Counted from the first letter of the stretch, positions 49,872 to 59,042 are shown. The stretch is 59,134 nucleotides of DNA from Actinomadura roseirufa (GCF_900659635.1 NZ_CAACVB010000021.1:1-59134), one strand, 5' to 3'. Notes: generated from the sequence alone by a model not told the origin. Program-made: numbers and translations.

Positions 49872-52519
49872 ACCGTCACCGGGCGTAGCAGTTGCCGCCG
49901 CGACAAGAACGGCCTGGAGGTCTTTTCGGGCTCGGGAAGGCTGTTGACGAACGGGATTCCGTAGTCCTTCATGAAATCGTCCAGCGGGTCGTCGGGCTTG
50001 GGGCCGAAGAACCATTCGAGGATCAGCAGGACCACGCCGACGACGGCGAGCACGACACCGATGACGGGAATGATGGTACTGGCGACGAACAGGTCGAGAA
50101 TCAAGACCGCGGCGAGCAGGAAGGCCACGGCGAAGTCCACCGACTTCCAGACGATGTCGATGGCGGTGCCCTTGTTGATGGCGTCGATGAGGTCCAGGAG
50201 CGCCAGTATCGCCAGCGCCGAGGCGACCGCCGCGCCGAGGGCCTTCATGGCGATTTTGAAGGCCTTTACCGAGAAGACGGCCTTGAAGACGCTGTTTTCG
50301 AGGATCTTGCTGTCCTTCAGCAGCGGCTTCAGCACCTCGCCGATCTTGCTGATCCAGCCGTCGATGGCCTTGCTGACCTTGCCGGCGAGTGCGTCGATCT
50401 TCGCCAGCGACTCCTCCGAGCAGAACCACTTGGTGATGTCGTAGATCTTCTCGGCGACGAACTGGGTGAACTTGTAGAACTGGGGGATCGTCTTGAACGC
50501 CGACTGGGCGATGGCGACGACCTCGATGACGGTCTCGGCGCGCTCCTTGTCGGTCATGGTCTTCCAGTCACCCCTGGTCAGGGTGGTGATGATCTGGTAG
50601 AGCGCCCCGCACCACACGACCGCGAACGCCAGTCTTCCCAGTTGCGACAGCTTCGGCCACTTCTGGAAGAGCTTGCCGTTCGTCCAGCTCTCTTCGAGGT
50701 GCGCGGCCTGGTCGAACATGGATTTCGCGGACGTGAAGATGACGAGGACGTCGGCGACGTCGGCCGAGACCTCGGCCATGTGCTGCTGGAAGTAGTCGTA
50801 CATCGCCTTGGCCTCGACCGCGTCGATGCCCTCGACCTTGATGGTGCCATCGGCGATCTTCTGGAGGAGCTGGAGCAGGGTGGTGGGCAGCCAGCTCTGG
50901 ATCAGGTCGCGGTCGGTGCTGACGCCGTCGGGCTGGAGCTTGCCCATCAGCCCCGCGGTGATCTTCCGGTAGTACTCCTTTGCCTCGGTGCCCTCGGGAT
51001 TGAGCGCCAGCAGAAGCAGCGCCTGCTTACGGATGATCTTGAGTGCGGCCTCCATGCTCTTGGGGTTGTGGTAATTGTTGAACAGCTGGAAGTAGCCCGA
51101 GCTGTTGATGATGAAGGGCAGGAGCCTGGCGGCCCAGCCGGGTCCGGCCCCATTGGCCGTGTAGTCCCTGAGGCGGGTGACGAGGCGCATGTACGCCTCC
51201 ATGTACAGGCCCTGGTTCTGGACGGTGAAGTCCTTCTCCTTGGCGATTCCGGTCTTGAAGTAGTTGTCCAGTTTCTTGTACTGAGCGTCGCTGAGCCAGC
51301 CTTGCCCGTCCTTGCGCTTGTACTCCTCGAACGACTTGGTCAGATACGCCTTGCTGAACTTGCGGTACCAGTCGGCGCTCTTCTCGGCGAGCTTGCGCTG
51401 GTCGTCGTCCAGTACGGGGGCTCCCTCCCGCAGGAACTTCGACAGCCATTCGCTCTCCGGGGCCTGCTGCCCCATCGCCCACTTCATGTCACGGAGCATC
51501 TCGCTGTTGAGCGGGCTGCTCTCCTTGCTCTTCTCGTCGACGTGGTCGATGTCGTCGGGCGGGATGAGGGTATAGAGCTCGTCCAATGAGAGCTCATCGA
51601 AATAGTCGTTGACGTCCTGGAGCAGAACCGCGCCCGCGTCCACCCCGGGCAGCACCTGCGAGGACAGCGGGCGCGAGGGGAACCGGCCCGGCGCGAGGTA
51701 CTCCGCCCCGGCTCCGTCGCCCGCCGGGTCGGCCTCGGGCTGGAGCTCGGCCTTCCACAGCCACACCAGCGTCCCGTCCATCGTCCCGGCCTCGTCGCCG
51801 CAGAGCGCGCTGACCTCCCCTTCCCCGGGCGGGTTGGCGAGCTTGGTGCTGAATCGCAGGCTCGCGGTCTTGTACAGGCCGGGGTCGCCGAACGCGTCGC
51901 ACTCGATGTCGGCGGCCACGACGTTCACCACGTAGAAGCCGTCCTCGATGAGGAAGTCGGACTCGCTCATCGGCCGGAACTGATCGTGGTCGTCGGTGAG
52001 CTCGATCAGCGTGTCGAAGCTGCCGTGATCGTTGATCACGTCACTGATCCGCAGCCGGCGGCCGGCGGCCCAGTCCGATTCGGGGACCTGGGAGATGTCC
52101 TGGTTCTCCGGGTACCGCGTCTTGGTGATCTGAGTGGTGTACGTATGCGGCTTGGGCAGGGTGCCCACCAGCGTGAGCCGCACCGCGTCCTCGACCGTGG
52201 TGCCCAGGCTGATCGTGCCGTTCACACGCAGCCCGCCATGGGTGAACTGGAGGACGCCGCTGCTGTAGTGGCCACGGGTCTGCTGGACCCACCGGACGAG
52301 GTGATCGTCCCACTTCGCCGTCCGGATCGGCATCTCGCCCAGGTACAGGTCCCCGTCGCTGAGCGTCAGGTGCTCCAGCCCCGCCAGCGGCTGGAAGCCC
52401 TGGTCGTCGTCATCTCGGACGAACATCAGGTGGTAGGTCAGGTCCATCCCGTCGGCCGGCTGAAGCGAACGCCGCGGCCTGCGCTGGGCACGAACTCGCT
52501 CGGTCGTGGTCATGGTCAT
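49868..52519 (-). CDS. Unknown protein A of a two-gene system (883 aa, C-terminal membrane helices)
   Basis: 883 aa from ATG 52519, with GGGGGA eight bases upstream. Residues 25-260 are beta-rich; 184-260 contain the module shared with protein B (ESDFLIEDGFYVVNVV, GLYKTASLRFST, EVSALCGDEAGT). Residues about 320-620 are long amphipathic helices. Hydrophobic segments lie near 629-648, 757-778, 796-815 and 817-837 (AVAFLLAAVLILDLFVAS, VIGVVLAVVGVVLLILEW), then a basic tail (RPFLSRRQLLRPVTV). No signal peptide. The build of a soluble front with a hydrophobic hairpin near the end recalls pore-forming or membrane-docking proteins, but I recognise no family. Confidence 0.72.
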   Translation of the reverse strand: MTMTTTERVRAQRRPRRSLQPADGMDLTYHLMFVRDDDDQGFQPLAGLEHLTLSDGDLYLGEMPIRTAKWDDHLVRWVQQTRGHYSSGVLQFTHGGLRVNGTISLGTTVEDAVRLTLVGTLPKPHTYTTQITKTRYPENQDISQVPESDWAAGRRLRISDVINDHGSFDTLIELTDDHDQFRPMSESDFLIEDGFYVVNVVAADIECDAFGDPGLYKTASLRFSTKLANPPGEGEVSALCGDEAGTMDGTLVWLWKAELQPEADPAGDGAGAEYLAPGRFPSRPLSSQVLPGVDAGAVLLQDVNDYFDELSLDELYTLIPPDDIDHVDEKSKESSPLNSEMLRDMKWAMGQQAPESEWLSKFLREGAPVLDDDQRKLAEKSADWYRKFSKAYLTKSFEEYKRKDGQGWLSDAQYKKLDNYFKTGIAKEKDFTVQNQGLYMEAYMRLVTRLRDYTANGAGPGWAARLLPFIINSSGYFQLFNNYHNPKSMEAALKIIRKQALLLLALNPEGTEAKEYYRKITAGLMGKLQPDGVSTDRDLIQSWLPTTLLQLLQKIADGTIKVEGIDAVEAKAMYDYFQQHMAEVSADVADVLVIFTSAKSMFDQAAHLEESWTNGKLFQKWPKLSQLGRLAFAVVWCGALYQIITTLTRGDWKTMTDKERAETVIEVVAIAQSAFKTIPQFYKFTQFVAEKIYDITKWFCSEESLAKIDALAGKVSKAIDGWISKIGEVLKPLLKDSKILENSVFKAVFSVKAFKIAMKALGAAVASALAILALLDLIDAINKGTAIDIVWKSVDFAVAFLLAAVLILDLFVASTIIPVIGVVLAVVGVVLLILEWFFGPKPDDPLDDFMKDYGIPFVNSLPEPEKTSRPFLSRRQLLRPVTV

Positions 52520-52966
52520 GGTCGAATCCCCCAAAGGTCGTGTCACGGTCACCATCGCTTCGGGATCCGCGCGCCCCCGGGCACGCTTCCGCCCACACGC
52601 AGCAGGTCACGGGCTGAAAGGGCGGACAGGGCACCGGCACCCGCGGCCACGGGCGCATGAAGGCACCGCTCATCGGGACGGCGTCGGCCGGCGGCGCCGG
52701 CGCGGATCCCTCACGTCCGGCTCCGCCTTCCGACCGAGGTCACCGGTCGCTCACCAGGCGGGACGGACGTGCGGGGCCGTCTCGGCGTGCCGGCCCGTGA
52801 TCACCGGGCGCGGGCCGAGACGGCGCGAACGCCGGCCCGCCGGGCGCGAGCCGACCGTCCGGTCACCGGCCGGGTGTGGTGGCGGCGACCCACCACGGCA
52901 TCCCCACCTGTCACGCAAAGTAACCATGCGGCTGCATATCTGCATATGCGAGTGCGTCCCGAGGGC
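52520..52966. other. 447-base intergenic region upstream of protein A
   Basis: No gene is supported. It should contain the promoter of the A-B pair; I see no confident -10/-35. Very GC-rich with short dyads; CATAT and ATATG arms occur near 52935-52950 just past the end of the 216-aa gene. Confidence 0.5.
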
Positions 52967-53617
52967 CTAGGCGAGGACGGACGGGTCGATGAAGGACGGG
53001 GCGCGGGGCGCCTCGCAGCGGAAGGGGCTGCCCGAGTTCCAGTCCCAGGACTCCTCCTCCTTGCCCGTCTGCCCGATCATCGCGAAGAAGGCGTCCTCGG
53101 CCGGGCGCAGGGCGGTGACGGGGCCGGTGAGGTCGAGGGCGGAAGTGAAGCGGGCGTGGTCCTCGCCTACCAGGAGGACCGAGAGCCTGCCGGGCCAGTC
53201 GGGGGCGCACAGGTTTCCGCCGGTCTCCGCCCAGAAGAGGACGGCGTCCTCCTCGGGGTCGCTCTTGAAGGGCCCGGCGGAGGCGAATATGCGCATGGCC
53301 ATGTGCATGCTCCACTGGTCGTATCCCATGTCGCCCAGGTAGGCCTCCAGGGCGCCGTCCCGGTACAGCAGGACGGTCAGCGCGGGGTCGCCGGTGCAGG
53401 AGCGTTCCACCCGGTCGGCGAAGAACTCGCGCGGCGTACCGCCCTCGGCCGCGATGTCCCACTCCCCCTCCACGCGGCGGCCGTCCCAGAGCCAGCCGTC
53501 GAACATCGCCTCCGGGTTGGAGATGGCGCCCCGGCCGGGCACCGGGGCGGCGAGCCACCGCTCGAAGTTCTCCCGGCTCATCGGGACGCGGGTGGCCAGC
53601 AAGAAGGTGTCGGACAC
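52967..53617 (-). CDS. Unknown acidic protein (216 aa)
   Basis: 216 aa, no signal or membrane segment. Contains MSRENFERWLAAPVPGRGAI, DGWLWDGRRVEGEWDI, ALEAYLGDMGYDQWSMHMAM and ends KEEESWDWNSGSPFRCEAPR. Acidic and aromatic-rich, with the look of the small cytosolic proteins (SMI1/KNR4-like or immunity proteins) that occur beside toxins, but no motif proves it. On the same strand, upstream of the A-B pair with a 447-base gap. Function unknown. Confidence 0.65.
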   Translation of the reverse strand: MSDTFLLATRVPMSRENFERWLAAPVPGRGAISNPEAMFDGWLWDGRRVEGEWDIAAEGGTPREFFADRVERSCTGDPALTVLLYRDGALEAYLGDMGYDQWSMHMAMRIFASAGPFKSDPEEDAVLFWAETGGNLCAPDWPGRLSVLLVGEDHARFTSALDLTGPVTALRPAEDAFFAMIGQTGKEEESWDWNSGSPFRCEAPRAPSFIDPSVLA

Positions 53618-54000
53618 GGATCTTCCTCATCGCTCGGGGAGGTCGCATCCTCGCACCTCCCACCGACGGTCCGGGGCACGGCGCCACTCGTCCCCGAGAG
53701 TCTCGCCTTTCTCCGCGTGCGGTGCGGTGTTGGCATTTCCTGAGGAAATGCATTGTGCGACTCTTCGATATGGCCTGGTAGAGGCTCCTGTACCGAAGTT
53801 CGGCGTGTCAGCGGGATCGGAGGGCATGGGCGAGACTTCTACCGTGTTGTCCCAACGGCGGTCGTCAACGGACGAAACGACGACTGTCAAGGATCATGAA
53901 CGTGATTTCGACCTGGCGAACGTCACCGTCAGCAGAGCGGTCCCGGGCGGCGCCCGGCCCCTCCCGGGCGCCGCTCCCCCTTCGTCCCCCTGGAGTCGGC
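53618..54000. promoter_or_regulatory. Divergent intergenic region with an inverted repeat at 53733-53751
   Basis: GCATTTCC, TGA, GGAAATGC is a perfect 8-base-arm palindrome, 116 bases upstream of the 216-aa gene and 250 bases upstream of the alpha/beta hydrolase. Operator-like, owner unknown. Frames crossing this gap have no binding sites and are taken as non-coding. Confidence 0.45.
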
Positions 54001-54849
54001 ATGTCCTCCTCTTCCACTCCGCTTCTGTTCGTGCACGGCTTCTGGTTCGGCTCCTGGTGCTGGACCGAGGTCATGGGCCACGTGGCGAGCACCGGACGTC
54101 CCGTGCACGCGGTGGACCTGGCGGGCCACGGCCTGCGCGCCCGCCGGCCGCGCTGCCTGACCAGCCGCCCGTTCGACCCGGACGACCTGGCCACCGAGGT
54201 GTCGCCGGTCTCGGACGTGCACCTGGAGCAGGCCGGTGACCTGCTCGTCGCGCAGATCAAGCGGCTCGGCCGCGGCGCGCCCATCACGGTCGTGGCGCAC
54301 AGCATGGGCGGCGCCGTGCTGACGAACGCGGCCCAGCAGGCGCCCGACCTGGTCGCGCACGCGGTCTACCTGACCGCGTTCATGCCCGCCTCGGGGGTGC
54401 CCGCCGACGTCTACGCCGGCTCCCCCGAGAACGCGGGCGGGCTCGTGAGCGAGGCCCTGCGGGGCGACCCCGCCGTGATCGGGGCGCTGCGGCTCGACCT
54501 CGCCTCGGCGGACGCCGGGTACCGCCGCCAGCTCCGCCGGGCGTTCCTCGGCGACGTCGACCCCGTCACCGCCGACGCCGCGCTGGGGCTGCTGAGCCCC
54601 GACGCGCCGTTGGAGATCACGCGGGGCGTCACCCATCTGACCGAGGACGGCTGGGGCGCGATTCCGCGCACCTATGTCACGTGCGCGCAGGACATGGCGC
54701 TCAGGCCACGCCTCCAGGAAAGGTTCATCACCGAGGCCGACGCCGCTTTCCCGGAGAATCCGACGCACGTCGTGGCGCTCAATTCCTCGCATTCTCCTTT
54801 CCTGTCGATGCCCGCGCGGGTGGCCGCCATCATCGAGCGCATCAGCTGA
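54001..54849 (+). CDS. Alpha/beta hydrolase
   Basis: 282 aa. LLFVHGFWFGSWCW gives the oxyanion region, VVAHSMGGAVLT the nucleophile serine, and NSSHSPFLSMP the C-terminal histidine. These are traits of the hydroxynitrile lyase/methylesterase-like alpha/beta hydrolases. GGAG lies six bases before ATG 54001; the longer frame from 53896 has none. Cytoplasmic; substrate unknown. Confidence 0.9.
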   Translation: MSSSSTPLLFVHGFWFGSWCWTEVMGHVASTGRPVHAVDLAGHGLRARRPRCLTSRPFDPDDLATEVSPVSDVHLEQAGDLLVAQIKRLGRGAPITVVAHSMGGAVLTNAAQQAPDLVAHAVYLTAFMPASGVPADVYAGSPENAGGLVSEALRGDPAVIGALRLDLASADAGYRRQLRRAFLGDVDPVTADAALGLLSPDAPLEITRGVTHLTEDGWGAIPRTYVTCAQDMALRPRLQERFITEADAAFPENPTHVVALNSSHSPFLSMPARVAAIIERIS

Positions 54850-54889
54850 GGGCGTCGCCGTTCACCGGCCGTTCGCGAGGCCGTCCGGC

Positions 54890-56899
54890 TCACCGTTTGC
54901 AGCCGACGATGTCCTTCCTCAGCCCACGCATGATGGCCGGCCTGAACGAGGCGAGGTCGGATGGGGGCGGCGGATCGAGGAGGCCATCCGTGCCGCCCGT
55001 CCGGATACAGGCCGCCAGCCCGTGCGCCCTCAGCACGGCCGCGAAGCGGCGGGGGTCGCTGACGCTGCGCAGGTGGAAGGTGTCTACCATGACGCGCCGG
55101 ACCGGTGGGGACGTCAGGAGCCTGCCGGTCAGCGCCGTCCCGCCCTCGCTCTCGCGGCCGACGAACATGTGCTTGGACAGCACGCCCGGATCGGGGTAGA
55201 GCAACCGGTAGTCCACGGGCCTGTTCTCCCGGTGTTCCGCTAGATACTTGAGCGCGTCGTGCTCGTACACGAAGGCCATCGGGAACTCGGAACCGGAGAA
55301 GAATTGCCCCAGCAGGTCGAAGCTGCTTATCGGCCAGTTGGATTTGTACAGCGACCCCAGCTCCCTGACCTTCTGTTCCCGGCTCACGTCGTATCTCTTC
55401 TCGTGGGCGTGGATGAGCAGACTCAGGAAGAGGTCGCCGCCACCGGCGTGGCAGGGGGCGCCCGAGACCACCTCGACCTTCGCGTCTTTCTGCGTGACCC
55501 CCGCCGGTCCCCCGATGGCGCCCCACGTCCAGCCGGACTCGTTCAGGCGTTTGTCCAGATAGTTGCAGACGTCGAAGACGTGGTAGCCGTGCTCGGCCCG
55601 CACGATGTCCTGCTCGGCGAGGCAGTCCAGCAATGTCCGGTGGACGAGCACGACCATCCGGTCCTCGAAGATCGGTACCGGGTTGGGGGGCGTGTGACCC
55701 GCGGCTCTGAAGGATTCCCTGACGGTCTCGGTGACGCTGTCGGCAGGGCTGAGGAAGAAGTCGTACCGTTCCAGCTCCGCGCCGTGGATCTCGGTCATGT
55801 CCATGCCGGAGAGGTTGTTGACGCCGACGCGGAGCCCGTAGTCGCGCAGGACTTTCCGGATCCCTCTGTCGGCGAACAGGTCCGCCCATCCTCCGCCGAA
55901 GATCCGTTCCGGGCCCCCGCCGCTCCGGCCGAGCCAGATCCCGCCGCCCGCGAGCGCGGCGGCCCCGGCGGTGGCGGCCGCGACGAGGAACCACCGCCGG
56001 TCCGGGCCGGGCGGCGGGCTGCCCAGGTCCCGTTCCCGGTCCTCGACCATCCGCAGGACGGGCCGCGGCAGCCACACGTCGGACGGCGCCGCGCCGGTCC
56101 TCATCACGGCCAGGGCCGCCAGGAGCTCGGCCACGCCCGGCCGGGCGTCCGGGTCGTCGGCGAGGCAGGACGCGATCAGCCGCCGCGCCTCCACCGGCAG
56201 GGCGGACGACGGCGGCCCGCCCGCCAGGAGGCGGGCGGCCATCGCGCCGGCGTCGGTGCCGGGCCCCTCCCCGAACACGGCGAAGGCCAGGACGGCGCCG
56301 AGGGAGAACACGTCGGCGGCCGGGCCCACGCCGGCGCCGCGCGCCTGCTCGGGCGGCATGTACGCGCGGGTGCCGACGACCGCGCCGGCCATGGTCACGG
56401 CCGTGCGGTCCAGGGCCTTGGCGACGCCGAAGTCGATGACGCGCGGGCCGTCCGCCGCGAGGATGACGTTGCTCGGCTTGAGGTCGCGGTGGACCAGGCC
56501 GCAGGCGTGGATCGCGGCGAGTCCCTCGGCCAGGCCGGCGCCGAGCGTCAGGACCGAGCCGGCGGGCAGTGGCCCGTGCTCGGCGACCGCGTCCGCCAGG
56601 GTGGGCCCGGGGATGTAGGCGGTGACCATCCACGGCGGGCCGGTTTCGGGGTCGGGGTCGGCGTCGACCACCGGGGCGGTGTGGAATCCGCCGACCTTGC
56701 GGGCGGCCTCCACCTCGTCGCGGAACCGGCGGCGGAACGACGCGTCCCGGGCGTACCCGGGGTGGATCAGCTTGACCGCGACGGCGCGGCCGCCCGGCGA
56801 CCGGCCGGCGAACACCCGGCCCATCCCGCCCTCGCCCAGCAGCCCGGCCAGCGCGTAACCGCCGACCTCGCGGGGATCCCCCGGCCCGAGCGGCTCCAT
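54890..56899 (-). CDS. Receptor serine/threonine protein kinase with a large extracellular domain
   Basis: 669 aa from ATG 56899. Kinase domain 12-270: Gly loop GLLGEGGMGRVFAG, Lys43, catalytic HRDLKPSN (Asp139), DFG 156-158, activation-loop GTRAYMPPEQ. One membrane helix at about 303-323 (WFLVAAATAGAAALAGGGIW). The outside part, about 330-669, resembles a type 2 solute-binding fold (LRVGVNNLSG, FEDRMVVLVHRTLLDCLAEQ, GQFFSGSEFPMAFVYEHDAL) rather than the PASTA repeats of PknB. It would phosphorylate cytosolic proteins in response to an extracellular ligand. Confidence 0.9.
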   Translation of the reverse strand: MEPLGPGDPREVGGYALAGLLGEGGMGRVFAGRSPGGRAVAVKLIHPGYARDASFRRRFRDEVEAARKVGGFHTAPVVDADPDPETGPPWMVTAYIPGPTLADAVAEHGPLPAGSVLTLGAGLAEGLAAIHACGLVHRDLKPSNVILAADGPRVIDFGVAKALDRTAVTMAGAVVGTRAYMPPEQARGAGVGPAADVFSLGAVLAFAVFGEGPGTDAGAMAARLLAGGPPSSALPVEARRLIASCLADDPDARPGVAELLAALAVMRTGAAPSDVWLPRPVLRMVEDRERDLGSPPPGPDRRWFLVAAATAGAAALAGGGIWLGRSGGGPERIFGGGWADLFADRGIRKVLRDYGLRVGVNNLSGMDMTEIHGAELERYDFFLSPADSVTETVRESFRAAGHTPPNPVPIFEDRMVVLVHRTLLDCLAEQDIVRAEHGYHVFDVCNYLDKRLNESGWTWGAIGGPAGVTQKDAKVEVVSGAPCHAGGGDLFLSLLIHAHEKRYDVSREQKVRELGSLYKSNWPISSFDLLGQFFSGSEFPMAFVYEHDALKYLAEHRENRPVDYRLLYPDPGVLSKHMFVGRESEGGTALTGRLLTSPPVRRVMVDTFHLRSVSDPRRFAAVLRAHGLAACIRTGGTDGLLDPPPPSDLASFRPAIMRGLRKDIVGCKR

Positions 56900-57130
56900 C
56901 GGCGCACCCCACCCCGTCACGAACACCGCGAGCGGCGGCCCCCCGCGCGCTCGCGGAAATCGTTTCAGCAAAAGCCCGCCCGGCGACCGCCGGTCGTGGA
57001 CCGGTTCCGGACAGGCACCGGTGACGAGGGATCCGTCGCGGGGGACGCCCGTGCGGCGCCCGCCGCGTGCTCGCGACGGGCGCCGCCCTGGTTCCGGCGG
57101 CCCGGGGGCCGTGCGGACCGGGTCGGGGCG

Positions 57131-57640
57131 TCAGCCGATCTGCAGGTCCACGCAGGAGTAGAAGGCGTTGCCCGTGTCGGCGATGTTCCAGATCGCCAGG
57201 AGCTTCTGGCGTCCGGTGGCGTTGCCCAGGTTGATCGTGTGGGAGACGGTGCCCGGCGGCTGGGCGTTGTTGCCGCTGACGACGGCGACGCGCGTGCCTC
57301 CGATGTAGTACTCCCAGTTCGTGGTGCGGTGGCGGGCGGTGAACGTCCAGGTGAACGTCGCCGAGCGGCCGACCGAGGTGGCCTTCCAGCCCTTGGAGTC
57401 GTCGTTGAGCTCGGCGAACGCGCCGTTGCCGCCGTTGCAGCTGCGCTGGCCCTTGGGGCCCTCCACGCTCTGCGGCTCGTACTTGATCGAGCCGCACGGG
57501 ACGGTGCCGGCGGCGCACTGCGCCTGCCGGCTCGGCGGGGAGTTGATGTACCCGTGCGCGCTGGCCGTTCCGGCGAGCACCACGATGAGGGCGGGGGTGA
57601 GCGCCGCGCCCGAGGCGGCGGCGATGATCTTTCTCTTCAT
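57131..57640 (-). CDS. Lytic polysaccharide monooxygenase, AA10 family
   Basis: 169 aa. A signal peptide (IIAAASGAALTPALIVVLAG, then TASA) is cleaved directly before His29, giving the mature N-terminus HGYINSPPSRQAQCA. That His and the one in ARHRTTNWEYYI form the copper histidine brace. The single-domain protein ends IWNIADTGNAFYSCVDLQIG with no carbohydrate-binding module. It cleaves chitin or cellulose chains oxidatively outside the cell. A strong promoter with a palindromic operator lies upstream. Confidence 0.95.
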   Translation of the reverse strand: MKRKIIAAASGAALTPALIVVLAGTASAHGYINSPPSRQAQCAAGTVPCGSIKYEPQSVEGPKGQRSCNGGNGAFAELNDDSKGWKATSVGRSATFTWTFTARHRTTNWEYYIGGTRVAVVSGNNAQPPGTVSHTINLGNATGRQKLLAIWNIADTGNAFYSCVDLQIG

Positions 57641-57766
57641 GGGAGCTCCGAATCTCGTGGTCGATGGCCGCGCGGGGCGGCCACTGCGGGGACGTTCGTT
57701 GCTCGGCGCTGAGGGGGTGGGGCGCGAGCCTCCATGACGGTCTCCGGGCCTGTGACCAGCGAAAAT

Positions 57767-57789
57767 CTAATAGGAAAGTTTCCTATTAG
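57767..57789. promoter_or_regulatory. Palindromic operator of the LPMO gene
   Basis: CTAATAGGAAA and TTTCCTATTAG are perfect 11-base arms around a single G. The site lies 127 bases upstream of the LPMO start, over the predicted transcription start. AGGAAA/TTTCCT palindromes of this kind recur upstream of actinomycete LPMO and chitin-binding genes as I recall; the cognate regulator is not in this window. Confidence 0.8.
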
Positions 57790-57793
57790 CACG

Positions 57794-57822
57794 ATTGTCA
57801 CCCCACGGCCACGCGCTGTCAA
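57794..57822 (-). promoter_or_regulatory. Promoter of the LPMO gene
   Basis: On the minus strand, TTGACA (57822-57817) and GACAAT (57799-57794) are separated by exactly 17 bases. Transcription would begin near 57787, inside the palindrome, so a bound repressor would block initiation. Confidence 0.65.
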
Positions 57823-57939
57823 CGGTTGCCGGTTCCGGCCGCGGTTCGTTCCAGGCATCGGCCCCACGGGCGGGTGGCGCTCGCTACGGTTGTGAATTAC
57901 GCCACCGGACGACACGCCATACGGGGACATGGAGGCTTG

Positions 57940-58761
57940 GTGCGGGACACAGGGGATCTCGATCCGCCCTCCACGGACCTGAACACGAACGTGCCGCACT
58001 CCGCGCGGGTCTACGACTACCTGCTGGGCGGCAAGGACAACTTCGCGGTCGACCGCGCCGCCGCCGAGGACGTCGTCAAGATCGCGCCCTACATGCGGAC
58101 GTCCACCCGCGCCAACCGCGAGTTCATGGTCCGGACGGCGCGTTACCTGGCCGCCGAGCGCGGCATCAGGCAGTTCCTGGACATCGGGACGGGCCTGCCC
58201 ACCTCGCCCAACCTGCACGAGGTCGTCCAGGGGGTGGACCCCTCGTGCCGGATCGTCTACGTGGACAACGACCCCATCGTGCTGGTGCACGCCCGCGCGC
58301 TGCTCACCAGCGCGCCCGAGGGCACGTCGCGTTACATCCACGCGGACTTAGGCGAGCCCGAGACGATCCTGGAGTCGTCCGCGCTGCGCGAGACCCTCGA
58401 CCTGGACCGGCCCATCGGGCTCTGCCTCATCGCGGTCCTGCACTTCATCAACGACGAGGACAAGGCCCGCTCGGTCATCCGCCGGCTCATGGAGCCGCTC
58501 GCGGCGGGCAGCTTCCTGGTCCTGTCCACGATCACGCTCGACAGCGCCCCCACGCAGGTCGCCGCGGCCGTGTCGGCCTACAACTCGCGCGGGATCAACT
58601 CCAAGGCGCGGACCCGGGCCGAGGTCACCTCGTTCTTCGACGGCCACGAGCTGCTGGAGCCCGGCGTCGTCCCCGTCCACCACTGGCGCCCCGACGCCAA
58701 GGCCAAGGCGATCGACGACTCGCAGGTCTCCATGTACGGCGGGGTGGCGCTGAAGGGCTGA
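57940..58761 (+). CDS. SAM-dependent methyltransferase, DUF574 family (copy 2)
   Basis: 273 aa from GTG 57940, GGAGG six bases upstream. ARVYDYLLGGKDNFAVDRAA, NREFMVRTARYLAAERGIRQ, FLDIGTGLPTSPN, YVDNDPIVLVHARALL and the family-typical end QVSMYGGVALKG are all present, so this is a standard full-length member. It is a paralogue of the gene at 41685-42455. Substrate unknown. Confidence 0.92.
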   Translation: MRDTGDLDPPSTDLNTNVPHSARVYDYLLGGKDNFAVDRAAAEDVVKIAPYMRTSTRANREFMVRTARYLAAERGIRQFLDIGTGLPTSPNLHEVVQGVDPSCRIVYVDNDPIVLVHARALLTSAPEGTSRYIHADLGEPETILESSALRETLDLDRPIGLCLIAVLHFINDEDKARSVIRRLMEPLAAGSFLVLSTITLDSAPTQVAAAVSAYNSRGINSKARTRAEVTSFFDGHELLEPGVVPVHHWRPDAKAKAIDDSQVSMYGGVALKG

Positions 58762-58769
58762 CCGTCCCC

Positions 58770-59042
58770 GCCACGGGACGTCGCGCTCAGGGCCCGGCCG
58801 CGCCTCGGCGGACCGGGCGGCGGCGTTGGCCTCGTCCACCTCGGCCATGTGCTCCTCGGCCCACGCCCGCACGGTCGCGAGCGCGGCCTCCAGCGACAGG
58901 CCGAGGCCGGTGAGGCGGTAGTGCACGCGCGGCGGGACGGCGGGCTCCACCCGCCGGGCGACCAGGCCGTCGCGCTCCAGCCCGCGCAGGGTCACCGACA
59001 GCATCTTCTGGGAGACGCCGGGCATCCGGCGGCGCAGCTCGG
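58770..59042 (-). pseudogene. HxlR-family regulator, broken at both ends
   Basis: The minus frame reads ELRRRMPGVSQKMLSVTLRG, LERDGLVARRVEPAVPPRVH, YRLTGLGLSLEAALATVRAW, the middle and C-terminal part of the HxlR winged helix. Upstream of ELRRR the expected start (about 40 residues) is missing: the sequence turns into a plus-strand hydrolase fragment. Downstream there is no stop where HxlR proteins end; the frame runs on antisense to the methyltransferase gene. It is a fragment rather than a working gene. Confidence 0.6.

Noticed and set aside
48399..50429. A 676-residue version of protein B
   Set aside because: The extra N-terminus is a shadow of the protein A gene; GTG 49871 overlaps the A stop and starts the plausible protein.
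54672..57518. A 948-residue minus-strand frame over the kinase and LPMO region
   Set aside because: Low-complexity Arg/Pro/Gly sequence in a different frame from both genes.
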